A stretch of 64,000 bases of DNA from Eubacterium sp. (GTDB lineage: Bacteria; Bacillota; Clostridia; Oscillospirales; Acutalibacteraceae). The DNA lies in the NCBI GenBank assembly GCA_017450645.1, contig JAFSTE010000031.1, positions 1 to 64,000 on the forward strand, written 5' to 3'. A program made the position numbers and the translations under genes. Each line of letters opens with the position of its first letter. The stretch's first letter is position 1. Of the stretch, positions 1-7,736 are shown one piece after another. The notes below the pieces were generated by a model that saw only the letters and a list, made by a program, of their open reading frames with translations, was not told where the DNA came from and did no database searches.

Positions 1-1
1 A

Positions 2-1249
2 GAGAACAACTCATATACTGTTATCAACGGCGGTAATTTCACAGGCGGTTCATCATTTGTAAGAGCTAATTCAGGTGCCACAACAGAAGTTAACGACGGT
101 AATTTCGCTTGCCTCGGAACAGAAAGCGAATCAAACTGGATTGTTAACGGCGGTAATGTTAACGCTATCACTGTTGACGAAAATACAGAGGATATTTCAA
201 TAACTGTTAACGGTGGTGAAATCAAAGCACTTCCTTCAACAAGCATTGTAAGCCAAGCCACCAATGTTACTGTTGAAGTCAGCGGCGGTAGTTTCGACAG
301 CGTTGTTCCCGAAGCGTATTGTGCAGACGGTTATGTTCCTGTAACCGAGCCAAACGAACAGGGCAAGTACAGCGTACATCAGGGCGAGGCTAACAACGGT
401 GTTAACATCACTATTGAAGACAGCATCAGCGAAAACTTCTACCTTGACGACGATTTCTACGGCGAGGGCGCATATGTGGCTGTTAACTACAACCACAACA
501 GTGACGTCAGCGAGCAGCCTGAGTTTAAAACAGACGTAAAGGCAATGGCATCGCTTGACGATTACACAGACGGCAGAAAGAAGTTTTCTGTAGACCAGGC
601 ACCGGCACAGTCAACCGAGCCTATTACAATTAACATTTACGCTTCTCAGGCAGACGCAGAGGCTGGTATAAATCCTGTAGACACAATTACCTACAGCGTT
701 TACAGCTACTGCCGCGAGATTATTCAAACCAGCAACGACGCAGAGCTCGTAGAGCTTGCAGAGTCAACTCTTGACTACGCTGCAACCGCACAGACTCTGT
801 TTGGTTACAATACAGACGATATGGCAACTAAGGACGTAGCAGGCTTCTACAACAACGTTGACGGCGCAGACCTTACAGACGTAGCAGGTTTTGCATCGCT
901 TCCGTCGTGCGTAACAAGCGCAACAATGGTTGTTAAGTCAGACCTCGAAATCAACCTTCTTGCTAACAGAGAGGTTGTTGTAGAGGGTGCGACAATTGAC
1001 GCAGACGGCTCAGGCAGCTTTGGCGTAACTACACCTGGCTGGAACGGCGACTACTATGTAATCCACATCTCAGGCATCGAGGCTGAGGATATGGACGCAA
1101 ATATTACTATCCATACCGACGCAGGCGAGATTGAGTTTACAGCTAATACTATTATGAAGGTATTTGCTGCAAGCGATAACGCAAATCTTGCAATGCTTGC
1201 AAAGGCTATGTACCTTTACGGTCAGGCTGCGAATAACTATTTTGATTAA
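2..1249 (+). CDS. Large secreted repeat protein, 3' part only
   Basis: The frame is open from base 2 with no start in the window, so only the last 415 residues are visible. The first ~110 residues are short degenerate repeats built around paired glycines (NGGNF, NGGNV, NGGEI, SGGSF), the pattern expected of a parallel beta-helix or other solenoid. A VPEAYCADGYVP segment follows, a motif I associate with large extracellular proteins of gut Firmicutes. The last ~200 residues are an acidic globular domain ending LYGQAANNYFD. I see no LPXTG anchor, dockerin or SLH domain. The next gene starts 13 bases after the stop, so the two are probably co-transcribed. Function unknown; extracellular location is inferred. 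Confidence 0.8.
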   Translation, partial: ENNSYTVINGGNFTGGSSFVRANSGATTEVNDGNFACLGTESESNWIVNGGNVNAITVDENTEDISITVNGGEIKALPSTSIVSQATNVTVEVSGGSFDSVVPEAYCADGYVPVTEPNEQGKYSVHQGEANNGVNITIEDSISENFYLDDDFYGEGAYVAVNYNHNSDVSEQPEFKTDVKAMASLDDYTDGRKKFSVDQAPAQSTEPITINIYASQADAEAGINPVDTITYSVYSYCREIIQTSNDAELVELAESTLDYAATAQTLFGYNTDDMATKDVAGFYNNVDGADLTDVAGFASLPSCVTSATMVVKSDLEINLLANREVVVEGATIDADGSGSFGVTTPGWNGDYYVIHISGIEAEDMDANITIHTDAGEIEFTANTIMKVFAASDNANLAMLAKAMYLYGQAANNYFD

Positions 1250-1262
1250 GGAGGTAAGCACA

Positions 1263-1412
1263 ATGAAAAAATTTGAATACAAAGAACCCGAATTTAAAGT
1301 TGTTGTAACCTCCACACAGGATGTTATCACAACCTCTAATCCCGATACTTACACCTTAGGCGCATTTGAAACAGGTATCACAAGATTAGGCGGTCCGGTA
1401 ATCGGTCTGTAA
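1263..1412 (+). CDS. 49-residue Y-x-x-P-E peptide, possible RiPP-like precursor
   Basis: A short gene with a consensus Shine-Dalgarno site (GGAGG at 1251-1255) and an ATG at 1263; a terminator follows within 10 bases. The product begins MKKFEYKEPEF, has a Thr/Ser-rich centre (VITTSNPDT) and ends in a Gly-rich hydrophobic tail (RLGGPVIGL). It has no signal peptide. The YxxPxF segment near the N-terminus resembles the YxxPxL leader motif that RRE domains bind in lasso-peptide precursors, but no maturation enzyme is visible here. A second peptide of the same general plan lies at 61029-61160, also beside a secreted protein gene. Function unknown. Confidence refers to it being a real gene. Confidence 0.7.
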   Translation: MKKFEYKEPEFKVVVTSTQDVITTSNPDTYTLGAFETGITRLGGPVIGL

Positions 1413-1421
1413 AAAAAAATA

Positions 1422-1452
1422 AATAAGCTCGCTTCGGCGGGCTTATTTTTTT
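1422..1452 (+). terminator. Intrinsic terminator
   Basis: AATAAGC/GCTTATT stem extended by TCGC/GCGG, with a TTCG tetraloop, followed by a T-run. It closes the secreted-protein/peptide transcript. Confidence 0.85.
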
Positions 1453-1526
1453 ACCTGTTACCCGGCTAGCCCTGAGGGTAAGCTGTCACTATGTGACTGA
1501 TGGGATGCAGATGCAACGCACAATAC

Positions 1527-1560
1527 AAAAAAACAACCACTGTTTAAGTGGTTGCTTTTG
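1527..1560 (-). terminator. Intrinsic terminator
   Basis: Read on the minus strand, GCAACCACTT/AAGTGGTTGT forms a hairpin followed by seven T. It ends the DUF711/ACT transcript. Confidence 0.8.
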
Positions 1561-1566
1561 CTGTTA

Positions 1567-2922
1567 TTAGTTTTTAAGCGAGTGGAGTGGTGCGGGGATT
1601 TTGCCGCCGCGGTTAATGAATTTTTCGGGAGAATTCGTGTTAACCGCCATAACAGGACCGCTGCCGAGCAGTCCGCCGAATTCGAGCTCCTCGCCGACCT
1701 TTTTGCCGATTGCGGGGATAATACGAACGGCGGTGGTTTTACTGTTAACCATACCGATTGCGGCCTCGTCCGCGATAATACCGCTGATAACCTCGGGCGT
1801 GGTGTCGCCGGGTACAACAATCATATCAAGTCCTACCGAGCAAACCGCCGTCATAGCTTCGAGCTTTTCGATAGACAGCGCGCCCATCTTAGCAGCGTCA
1901 ATCATACCTGCGTCCTCGGAAACGGGGATAAATGCGCCTGAAAGACCGCCGACGCTTGAGGAAGCCATTACGCCGCCTTTTTTAACCGCGTCGTTAAGCA
2001 TTGCAAGACACGCCGTAGTGCCTGCGCCGCCGCATTTTTCAAGACCGATTTCCTCTAAAATATGCGCTACCGAGTCGCCGACAGCGGGAGTCGGCGCGAG
2101 CGACAGGTCAACTATTCCGAACGGCACGCCGAGTCTTTCGCTTGCAACAGTGCCGACAAGCTGACCCATACGCGTAATCTTAAACGCCGTCTTTTTAATA
2201 AGCTCGGCAATCTCGTTAATCGAGTAGTCGGGGTATTTTGAAACAGCAGCCCTTACAACACCGGGACCCGATACGCCTACATTAATTACGCAGTCGGGCT
2301 CGCTGACACCGTGGAAAGCGCCCGCCATAAACGGATTGTCCTCAGGTGCGTTACAGAACACAACGAGCTTGCCCGCGCCGATACAGTTATTGTCCTTAGT
2401 AAGCTCGGACGCCTCTTTAATCTTCTGACCCATTATCTTAACCGCGTCAAGGTTTATGCCCGCTTTAGTTGAGCCGATATTAACCGACGAGCAGATGTGC
2501 TCGGTTCTCGAAAGCGCTTCGGGGATAGAGTTAATAAGCTCTAAGTCGCCTGCGGCAAAGCCCTTTTGTACAAGAGCGGAGTAGCCGCCGATAAAGTTTA
2601 CGCCGATAGTCTGCGCCGCCTTTTCGAGAGTAAGAGCGTATTTAACGGGGTCGCCGCCGCTGATACCCGCCATAATTGCGATAGGCGTTACGCTGACGCG
2701 TTTATTAATAATCGGAATACCGTATTCCTTTTCGATATTACTGCCCGTTTCTACGAGCTTTTCAGCCTTTTTACAAATCTTGTCGTAAATCTTGTTACAG
2801 GACTTGTCGATATCGCTGTCGCCGCAGTCAAGCAGCGAAATACCCATAGTGGTGGTACGGATATCAAGGCATTCGTCCTGAATCATCCTTATTGTTTCAA
2901 GAATGTCGTATGTATTAATCAA
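1567..2922 (-). CDS. PFL-family protein, DUF711 / UPF0210
   Basis: 451 residues, matching the usual length of the UPF0210 (DUF711) family, which has a glycyl-radical-enzyme-like barrel fold but no established reaction. The family signature is visible at the N-terminus ([27 protein letters not shown]) and later in Gly-rich loops. The start is a TTG at 2922 behind AGGAGG; the family alignment begins at about this point, and no ATG fits better. It lies 11 bases downstream of an ACT-domain gene, the arrangement usually seen for this family. The ACT partner suggests amino-acid sensing, which is inference. Confidence 0.88.
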   Translation of the reverse strand: MINTYDILETIRMIQDECLDIRTTTMGISLLDCGDSDIDKSCNKIYDKICKKAEKLVETGSNIEKEYGIPIINKRVSVTPIAIMAGISGGDPVKYALTLEKAAQTIGVNFIGGYSALVQKGFAAGDLELINSIPEALSRTEHICSSVNIGSTKAGINLDAVKIMGQKIKEASELTKDNNCIGAGKLVVFCNAPEDNPFMAGAFHGVSEPDCVINVGVSGPGVVRAAVSKYPDYSINEIAELIKKTAFKITRMGQLVGTVASERLGVPFGIVDLSLAPTPAVGDSVAHILEEIGLEKCGGAGTTACLAMLNDAVKKGGVMASSSVGGLSGAFIPVSEDAGMIDAAKMGALSIEKLEAMTAVCSVGLDMIVVPGDTTPEVISGIIADEAAIGMVNSKTTAVRIIPAIGKKVGEELEFGGLLGSGPVMAVNTNSPEKFINRGGKIPAPLHSLKN

Positions 2923-2933
2923 AGCCCTGCCTC

Positions 2934-3203
2934 CTAAATTCTGTGCATCGAGTTAAAAATATCCTCGTGCATAACATGAATTACAAGATTATTGTCCTTG
3001 CCGAGGGCTTCGAGCTTATCGTTAAACTCGGTAAAATCTATTTTGCACTCCGAAGTGTCAGCCATCATAATCATACAAAACATATCCTGTAAAATGGACT
3101 GAGTAACCTCTATAATATTAACATTATCCTTTGCGCAGATAGTGGATACCTTTGCGAGTATGCCGACCATATCTTTGCCGACAACGGTAATTACAGCTCT
3201 CAT
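2934..3203 (-). CDS. ACT domain protein, UPF0237
   Basis: An 89-residue stand-alone ACT domain beginning [20 protein letters not shown]. That opening strand with a GxDxxGIxA loop is the ligand-binding signature of ACT domains, which sense amino acids in regulators such as GcvR. The start at 3203 is preferred over the upstream ATG at 3230 because a GGAGG site sits correctly before it and the domain begins there. It is the first gene of a two-gene unit with the DUF711 protein. What it binds cannot be told from the sequence. Confidence 0.88.
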   Translation of the reverse strand: MRAVITVVGKDMVGILAKVSTICAKDNVNIIEVTQSILQDMFCMIMMADTSECKIDFTEFNDKLEALGKDNNLVIHVMHEDIFNSMHRI

Positions 3204-3341
3204 AATTAGTCCTCCATTAAAAAATAACACAATGATTATAGCAAATAATTATATATTTTTCAAGAAAGTTATAAAATTATATTTAATTTTTAACTAATAT
3301 GTGTTATATTATTATAAATAATCGTTAAAGGAGGTATTATT

Positions 3342-4151
3342 TTGAAGTACAGGAACATAATTGATATGCACACGCACTCGGATAACTCCTTTGACGGCCA
3401 CCACTCGTGCATACTGCTTTGCGAGGGCGCTCTAGATAACGGCGGCAGGGGGCTTGCAATTACCGACCACTGCGATATCGACGGCAAAAACTACGATTTC
3501 AGGGCGTTCGTGCTTAATCAGTACACGCAGTCGTTCGCCGCTAAAAAAGCGTTCGAGGGAAGGCTGCTCGTTATGCAGGGGCTCGAGCTCGGGCAGGGTA
3601 TTTACGAAAAGGAAAAGTCGCTTGATATAATTAACTCGTTTGACTACGATATTATTCTCGGCTCTATTCATAACCTTAAAGACACGCCCGATTTTTACTA
3701 CTTAAACTACGACGAAAACGATGTTGACGACTTACTTAGGCGGTATTTTGAGGCGGTGCTGGAGCTTTGCGAGTGGAACGAGACGGACTCGCTCGCGCAC
3801 CTTACATATCCGCTGAGGTACATTGTCGGAAGGGCGAAAAAGAGCGTTGACCTCAGTCGCTACAGCGAGCTTACGGACGCGATTTTCGAGTCGCTTATTA
3901 AAAACAAAAAAGCGCTCGAAGTTAATGTTAGCGAACTCGACAGAGCTTACGGGCTTCCGATGCCCGAAAAGAGCCTTATTAAGCGCTATAAAGAGCTTGG
4001 CGGCGAGTATATAACCGTCGGCAGCGACTCGCATTATTATAGCAAAATTTGCCTTAATATCGACAGGGGCTACGACTTGATTAAGGAATGCGGTTTTGAG
4101 CATTTTACAATATTTAAAAACAGAGAACCTATGAACATTACCATAGAATAG
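3342..4151 (+). CDS. PHP-domain phosphoesterase, histidinol-phosphatase-like
   Basis: 269 residues. The PHP metal ligands are clear: DMHTHSDNSFDG at the N-terminus, ITDHCD at about residue 40, a GSIHN motif mid-protein and GSDSHYY near the C-terminus. This is the size and layout of the HisK-type histidinol-phosphate phosphatases. However, no other histidine-biosynthesis gene is nearby, so the substrate is uncertain and it may be a general phosphoesterase. Translation starts at a TTG (3342) with AAAGGAGG seven bases upstream. An Lrp-type regulator follows after 9 bases, so co-transcription is likely. Confidence 0.8.
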   Translation: MKYRNIIDMHTHSDNSFDGHHSCILLCEGALDNGGRGLAITDHCDIDGKNYDFRAFVLNQYTQSFAAKKAFEGRLLVMQGLELGQGIYEKEKSLDIINSFDYDIILGSIHNLKDTPDFYYLNYDENDVDDLLRRYFEAVLELCEWNETDSLAHLTYPLRYIVGRAKKSVDLSRYSELTDAIFESLIKNKKALEVNVSELDRAYGLPMPEKSLIKRYKELGGEYITVGSDSHYYSKICLNIDRGYDLIKECGFEHFTIFKNREPMNITIE

Positions 4152-4160
4152 GAGAACATT

Positions 4161-4640
4161 ATGGAAAAATTACTTAGCATTATCGAAAAGAATCCACGCC
4201 TTTCTAACGCCGAAATGGCTATAATGCTCGGCGTCAGCGAGGACGAGGTTAAAAAGGACATCGCAACCCTTGAGGAAAGCGGAATTATCAAGGGCTACAG
4301 AACTATTGTTGATAAGGATAAAGCGAATATACAAACTGTAAGCGCGCTTATCGAAATTCAGGTTAAGCCGAAGTCGGACTACGGTTTCGAGGAGATTGCC
4401 GAGCGTATTTCGAACTTTGACGAGGTGGAGAGCGTTTACCTTATCAGCGGCGGCTACGACCTTTGCGCGCTTGTAAATAATGTGTCGTTCCAGGAGGTTG
4501 CAATGTTTGTAGCTAAGAGGCTTTCGAGCCTTGAGGATGTGCTCTCCTGCGCTACGCACTTTATTTTAAAAAGATATAAGGAGCAGGATGTTATTCTTTT
4601 TGACGCTTCTAAAGACGACAGGAGGAACATCTCGTTGTGA
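4161..4640 (+). CDS. Lrp/AsnC-family transcriptional regulator
   Basis: 159 residues, typical for the family. Residues 1-50 form a winged helix-turn-helix (NPRLSNAEMAIMLGVSEDEV, then a wing at GIIKGYRTIV). The rest is the AsnC/RAM ligand-binding domain (VSALIEIQVKP, then VESVYLISGGYDLCALV). These proteins bind DNA as oligomers and usually respond to amino acids. The stop codon overlaps the GTG start of the following aminotransferase (GTGA), which implies translational coupling. It may control the operon or sense its product, but the sequence does not prove this. Confidence 0.9.
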   Translation: MEKLLSIIEKNPRLSNAEMAIMLGVSEDEVKKDIATLEESGIIKGYRTIVDKDKANIQTVSALIEIQVKPKSDYGFEEIAERISNFDEVESVYLISGGYDLCALVNNVSFQEVAMFVAKRLSSLEDVLSCATHFILKRYKEQDVILFDASKDDRRNISL

Positions 4641-5824
4641 TTGACTATAATAAATTCTTAAATAAGAGCCTTGTCGATGTTAAACCGTCGGGTATAAGAA
4701 AGTTCTTTTCTATTGCCGAGGAAATGGATAATGTTATCTCTCTCGGCGTAGGTGAGCCTGACTTTAAAACCCCGTGGCACATAAGACAAAGGGGAATAGA
4801 ATGCCTTGAGCGCGGAACTACCCGCTACACCTCTAACGCGGGTCTGCTTCAGCTCAGGGAGGAGATTTCCGTTTACTACAAAAGAAGATTTAATATTGAA
4901 TACAACCCTAAGGACGAGGTGCTGATTACTGTCGGCGGCTCGGAGGGTATAGATATGGCTATCCGCAGCATTGTGTCGCCCGGCGACGAGGTGCTTGTAG
5001 TTGAGCCGTCCTTCGTGTGCTACAAGCCGATAGTCGAGGTTAGCGGCGCAAAGGCTGTTCCTATAGTAACTAAGGAAGAAAACGAGTTTCGCCTTATGCC
5101 CGACGAGCTTAAAGCGGCGATTACACCTAAAACTAAGCTCCTTGTGCTGCCGTTTCCAAACAACCCGACGGGCGGAATAATGACGCGTGAAGACCTTGAA
5201 AGCATAAGGCAAATCATCATTGATAACGACCTTTTTGTACTGTCTGACGAGATTTACAGCGAGCTTACTTACACGAGCGAGGGTCACACCTCTATCGCGT
5301 CCCTCGAGGGTATGCGCGAGCGCTGCGTCGTTATTAACGGCTTTTCAAAGACATATTCTATGACGGGCTGGAGACTCGGCTACGCGCTCGGTCCCGCACC
5401 GGTAATTCAGCAGATGACTAAGTTGCATCAGTTCGCAATTATGTCCGCTCCCACTAACTCTCAGTACGCTGCTATCGAGGCGCTTAAGCACGGCGATAAG
5501 GATATAGAAAAAATGAAGCGCGAGTACGATATGCGCCGCCGCTTTACTGTTGACGGTTTTCGTAAAATCGGGCTTGACTGCTTCGAGCCCAAGGGCGCGT
5601 TTTATGTGTTCCCGTGCATTAAGTCGACAGGTCTTTCAAGCGAAGAATTTGCCGAGCGTTTAATTATGGCTAAGCGCGTTGCGGTCGTACCGGGCAACGC
5701 TTTCGGCGACTGCGGCGAGGGCTTTATAAGGGTTTCGTATTGCTATTCTATAGACAATATTAAAGAAGCTATTAAGCGAATAGGCGAATTTGTTAAGGAA
5801 ATAAAGGATGAAAGTAAAGACTAA
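4637..5824 (+). CDS. Class I PLP-dependent aminotransferase (aspartate/aromatic type)
   Basis: 395 residues, fold-type I aminotransferase. The PLP lysine lies in GFSKTYSMTGWRLGY. LPFPNNPTGG and VLSDEIYSEL carry the other cofactor-binding residues, and the N-terminus has the GVGEPDFKTP substrate loop. Sequence alone cannot choose among aspartate, aromatic or N-acetyl-diaminopimelate substrates. The GTG start overlaps the stop of the Lrp gene. Pairing with an Lrp regulator is common for this enzyme group and points to amino-acid metabolism. Its 3' end overlaps ispE by 17 bases. Confidence 0.9.
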   Translation: MIDYNKFLNKSLVDVKPSGIRKFFSIAEEMDNVISLGVGEPDFKTPWHIRQRGIECLERGTTRYTSNAGLLQLREEISVYYKRRFNIEYNPKDEVLITVGGSEGIDMAIRSIVSPGDEVLVVEPSFVCYKPIVEVSGAKAVPIVTKEENEFRLMPDELKAAITPKTKLLVLPFPNNPTGGIMTREDLESIRQIIIDNDLFVLSDEIYSELTYTSEGHTSIASLEGMRERCVVINGFSKTYSMTGWRLGYALGPAPVIQQMTKLHQFAIMSAPTNSQYAAIEALKHGDKDIEKMKREYDMRRRFTVDGFRKIGLDCFEPKGAFYVFPCIKSTGLSSEEFAERLIMAKRVAVVPGNAFGDCGEGFIRVSYCYSIDNIKEAIKRIGEFVKEIKDESKD

Positions 5825-6680
5825 GGCATATGCAAAAATAAATCTGCTGCTTGACATCGAGGGGCTGAGGACCGACGGCTATCACGAGCTGTTTATGATT
5901 ATGCAGAGCGTGAGCGCAGCCGATACGGTTACCGTCGAGAAGGTCAGGGGCGGCGGTATCGGCGTTACCTGTAATGTAGAGGGGATACCCTGCGACGAGA
6001 GTAATATCGTTTATAAGTGCGCGAGGGAGTTCTTCAGGTACAACAGGATAACGCGTTACGGCATTAATATAGATATTAATAAGCGTATCCCGCACGCCGC
6101 AGGGCTTGCAGGCGGCAGCGCTGACGGCGCAGGCACGTTAGTTGCTCTTAACGAGCTTTACGGTACTGAGCTGAGCGCCGACGAGCTTTGCGAAATCGGG
6201 CTTAAGGTCGGCTCGGACATACCGTTTTGTATTGTCGGCGGAACTAAGCTCGCGCAGGGCAGAGGGGAAGTGCTGTCTAAGGTTAAACCGCTCAGGAAGT
6301 GCTATATCGTCCTTGCAAAACCCGAAATCTCGGTAAGCACAGGTAAGGCGTACGCCGCGTTTGACGAGTTCGGAAAGTCGAGAACGCCCGATAAACTCGG
6401 TATGCTCTGCGCTGTTCAGTCGAGGGATTTGCGCGCTGTCTGCGACAAGCTCGACAATGTGTTCGAGCAGTTTATCGAAGTACCTGCAAGGGTAGACATA
6501 AAGCAGGTAATGAGGGATAACGGCGCGCTCGGCGCTTGTATGAGCGGCTCGGGACCTACGGTGTTCGGTATTTTTGAAAATAAGGACGACGCTGAAAATG
6601 CCGCCGCAGAGCTTAAAACCTTTGTTAAGGATGTGCTTGTCACTACGCCCGTAAGTAAAGGTGTAAAAATTTGTAAATAA
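5808..6680 (+). CDS. ispE: 4-diphosphocytidyl-2-C-methyl-D-erythritol kinase
   Basis: 290 residues, GHMP-kinase fold. It phosphorylates the 2-OH of CDP-methylerythritol with ATP in the MEP route to isoprenoids. The family features are an N-terminal AYAKINLLLDI strand, the ATP-binding loop PHAAGLAGGSADGAG at about residue 95, and the C-terminal GACMSGSGPTVFG motif. The ATG at 5808 lies inside the end of the aminotransferase gene with AAAGG just upstream, so translation is probably coupled. It precedes spoIIR, the order seen in many Clostridia. Confidence 0.95.
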   Translation: MKVKTKAYAKINLLLDIEGLRTDGYHELFMIMQSVSAADTVTVEKVRGGGIGVTCNVEGIPCDESNIVYKCAREFFRYNRITRYGINIDINKRIPHAAGLAGGSADGAGTLVALNELYGTELSADELCEIGLKVGSDIPFCIVGGTKLAQGRGEVLSKVKPLRKCYIVLAKPEISVSTGKAYAAFDEFGKSRTPDKLGMLCAVQSRDLRAVCDKLDNVFEQFIEVPARVDIKQVMRDNGALGACMSGSGPTVFGIFENKDDAENAAAELKTFVKDVLVTTPVSKGVKICK

Positions 6681-6695
6681 CTGAATAAAAATTAG

Positions 6696-6734
6696 TAACC
6701 TGCCTATAATTCATTTGAAAGGCAGGTTATTTTT
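6696..6734 (+). promoter_or_regulatory. Hairpin with T-run directly before the spoIIR start
   Basis: A perfect 9-bp inverted repeat (TAACCTGCC ... GGCAGGTTA) is followed by TTTTT and at once by the GTG start of spoIIR. It could end the ispE transcript. The only purine-rich ribosome-binding sequence for spoIIR (GAAAGGCAGG) lies in its loop and 3' arm, so folding should also hide that site. Confidence 0.6.
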
Positions 6735-7322
6735 GTGAAAAAGATTTATGTTTTTGTGCCGGTATTTCTTAGCCTTGTGCTGATTATAAGCGGCTTTAAA
6801 CCGCTTGTTAGTAAGTGCGAAAATATCAGCGAAAATGTGTTCAGGCTGCATATTCTTGCAAACAGTGACAGCGACTGCGACCAAAGCCTTAAGCTAAAGG
6901 TAAGAAACCGAGTTCTGCGGCTGTCAAAAAGCCTTTACGCTGACTGTAAGAGCGTTGACGAAGCAGTCGAAATTACAAGGCGCAACATTAAAGAGATTAA
7001 GTCCGCGGCGCAGAGCACGCTCGCGTTTTACGACTGCGATAAAGAGGTGCGCGTGCTCGTTACAAAGGAGTATTTCAGCACCCGAAAGTACGGTGATTTC
7101 AGCCTCCCCGCAGGCGTCTACAACTCGCTTAAAATCGTTATAGGAGAGGGGAGAGGGCATAACTGGTGGTGCGTTATGTACCCGAGCGTTTGCCTTTCGG
7201 GCTGCACCGACGACTTTAAGGAAGAGCTAACCGACGAGGAGGTCGAAATGCTAAAATCCCGCAAGTATATCGTGCGATTTAAGATAGTTGAAATATATGA
7301 ACGTATAAAAAATATCAGTTAA
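6735..7322 (+). CDS. spoIIR: Stage II sporulation protein R
   Basis: 195 residues with an N-terminal hydrophobic segment (VFVPVFLSLVLIISG) for export. In Bacillus, SpoIIR is made in the forespore under sigma-F, is secreted into the intermembrane space and triggers SpoIIGA to process pro-sigma-E. The family core is visible: VFRLHILANSDSDCDQSLKLKVR, then LPAGVYNSLKIVIGEGRGHNWWCVMYPSVC. It starts at GTG (6735). Its presence is the strongest evidence in the window that the organism can sporulate. The stop codon lies in the 5' arm of its terminator. Confidence 0.95.
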   Translation: MKKIYVFVPVFLSLVLIISGFKPLVSKCENISENVFRLHILANSDSDCDQSLKLKVRNRVLRLSKSLYADCKSVDEAVEITRRNIKEIKSAAQSTLAFYDCDKEVRVLVTKEYFSTRKYGDFSLPAGVYNSLKIVIGEGRGHNWWCVMYPSVCLSGCTDDFKEELTDEEVEMLKSRKYIVRFKIVEIYERIKNIS

Positions 7323-7347
7323 CCCTTGTGGTCAACTGATATTTTTG
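7307..7347 (+). terminator. spoIIR terminator
   Basis: AAAATATCAGTT pairs with AACTGATATTTT around a short loop, followed by T. The stem overlaps the last codons of spoIIR and runs into the downstream copy of the tRNA-Leu 3' end. Confidence 0.75.
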
Positions 7348-7465
7348 GTGCCGGCGGCGGGGGTCGCTACGAAGCTGCCGCTTCTACACGCCCGCGTCGG
7401 CGAAAACGCTCCACCGGAGCCTTTTCTTCCGAACCGCAAGCGGTTCTCCCTCCTGTTCGACCCCC
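7346..7465 (-). repeat. tRNA-associated structured element (type A) with a tRNA-Leu 3'-end copy
   Basis: Bases 7346-7366 repeat exactly the last 21 bases of the tRNA-Leu at 7521-7541. An 11-base inverted copy of the same T-arm (GTTCGACCCCC) lies at 7455-7465. On the tRNA strand the body between them holds several hairpins: AACCGC/GCGGTT, GGCTCC/GGAGC and GAAGC/GCTTC. No protein is encoded. The same arrangement, with an unrelated body, occurs at the second tRNA-Leu (15139-15276). It may be a short mobile or tRNA-derived element; origin unknown. Confidence 0.6.
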
Positions 7466-7484
7466 TTGATTCAACGAATCAAAA

Positions 7485-7520
7485 AAATACAGCCAAGCAC
7501 AAAAGCGCTTGACCGTATTT
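7485..7520 (-). terminator. tRNA-Leu terminator
   Basis: On the minus strand AAATACGGTCAAGC pairs with GCTTGGCTGTATTT, followed by a T-run, directly after the encoded CCA. Confidence 0.8.
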
Positions 7521-7607
7521 TGGTGCCGGCGGCGGGGGTCGAACCCGCACCCTGTCGCCAGGACCGGATTTTGAGTCCGGCACGTCTGCCAATTCCATCA
7601 CGCCGGC
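7521..7607 (-). tRNA. tRNA-Leu, anticodon CAA
   Basis: 87 bases including an encoded CCA. The acceptor stem GCCGGCG/CGCCGGC, a D-arm with GG, the anticodon loop CTCAAAA (CAA, reads UUG), the long class II variable arm expected of tRNA-Leu, and a T-loop GGTTCGACCCC are all visible. Confidence 0.96.
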
Positions 7608-7678
7608 GGCTGTATCTAATAGTATATTTACTTTAACGTCAAATGTCAATAACTTTTTAAAGCAAGATATCCCTTTTC

Positions 7679-7707
7679 TTGCTTTTTTATTTTAAATATG
7701 ATATAAT
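7679..7707 (+). promoter_or_regulatory. Sigma-A-type promoter
   Basis: TTGCTT at 7679, a 17-base spacer, and TATAAT at 7702, upstream of the secreted FN3 protein gene. Confidence 0.65.
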
Positions 7708-7736
7708 ATACTGTAATAAATTATGGAGGCGTTATT

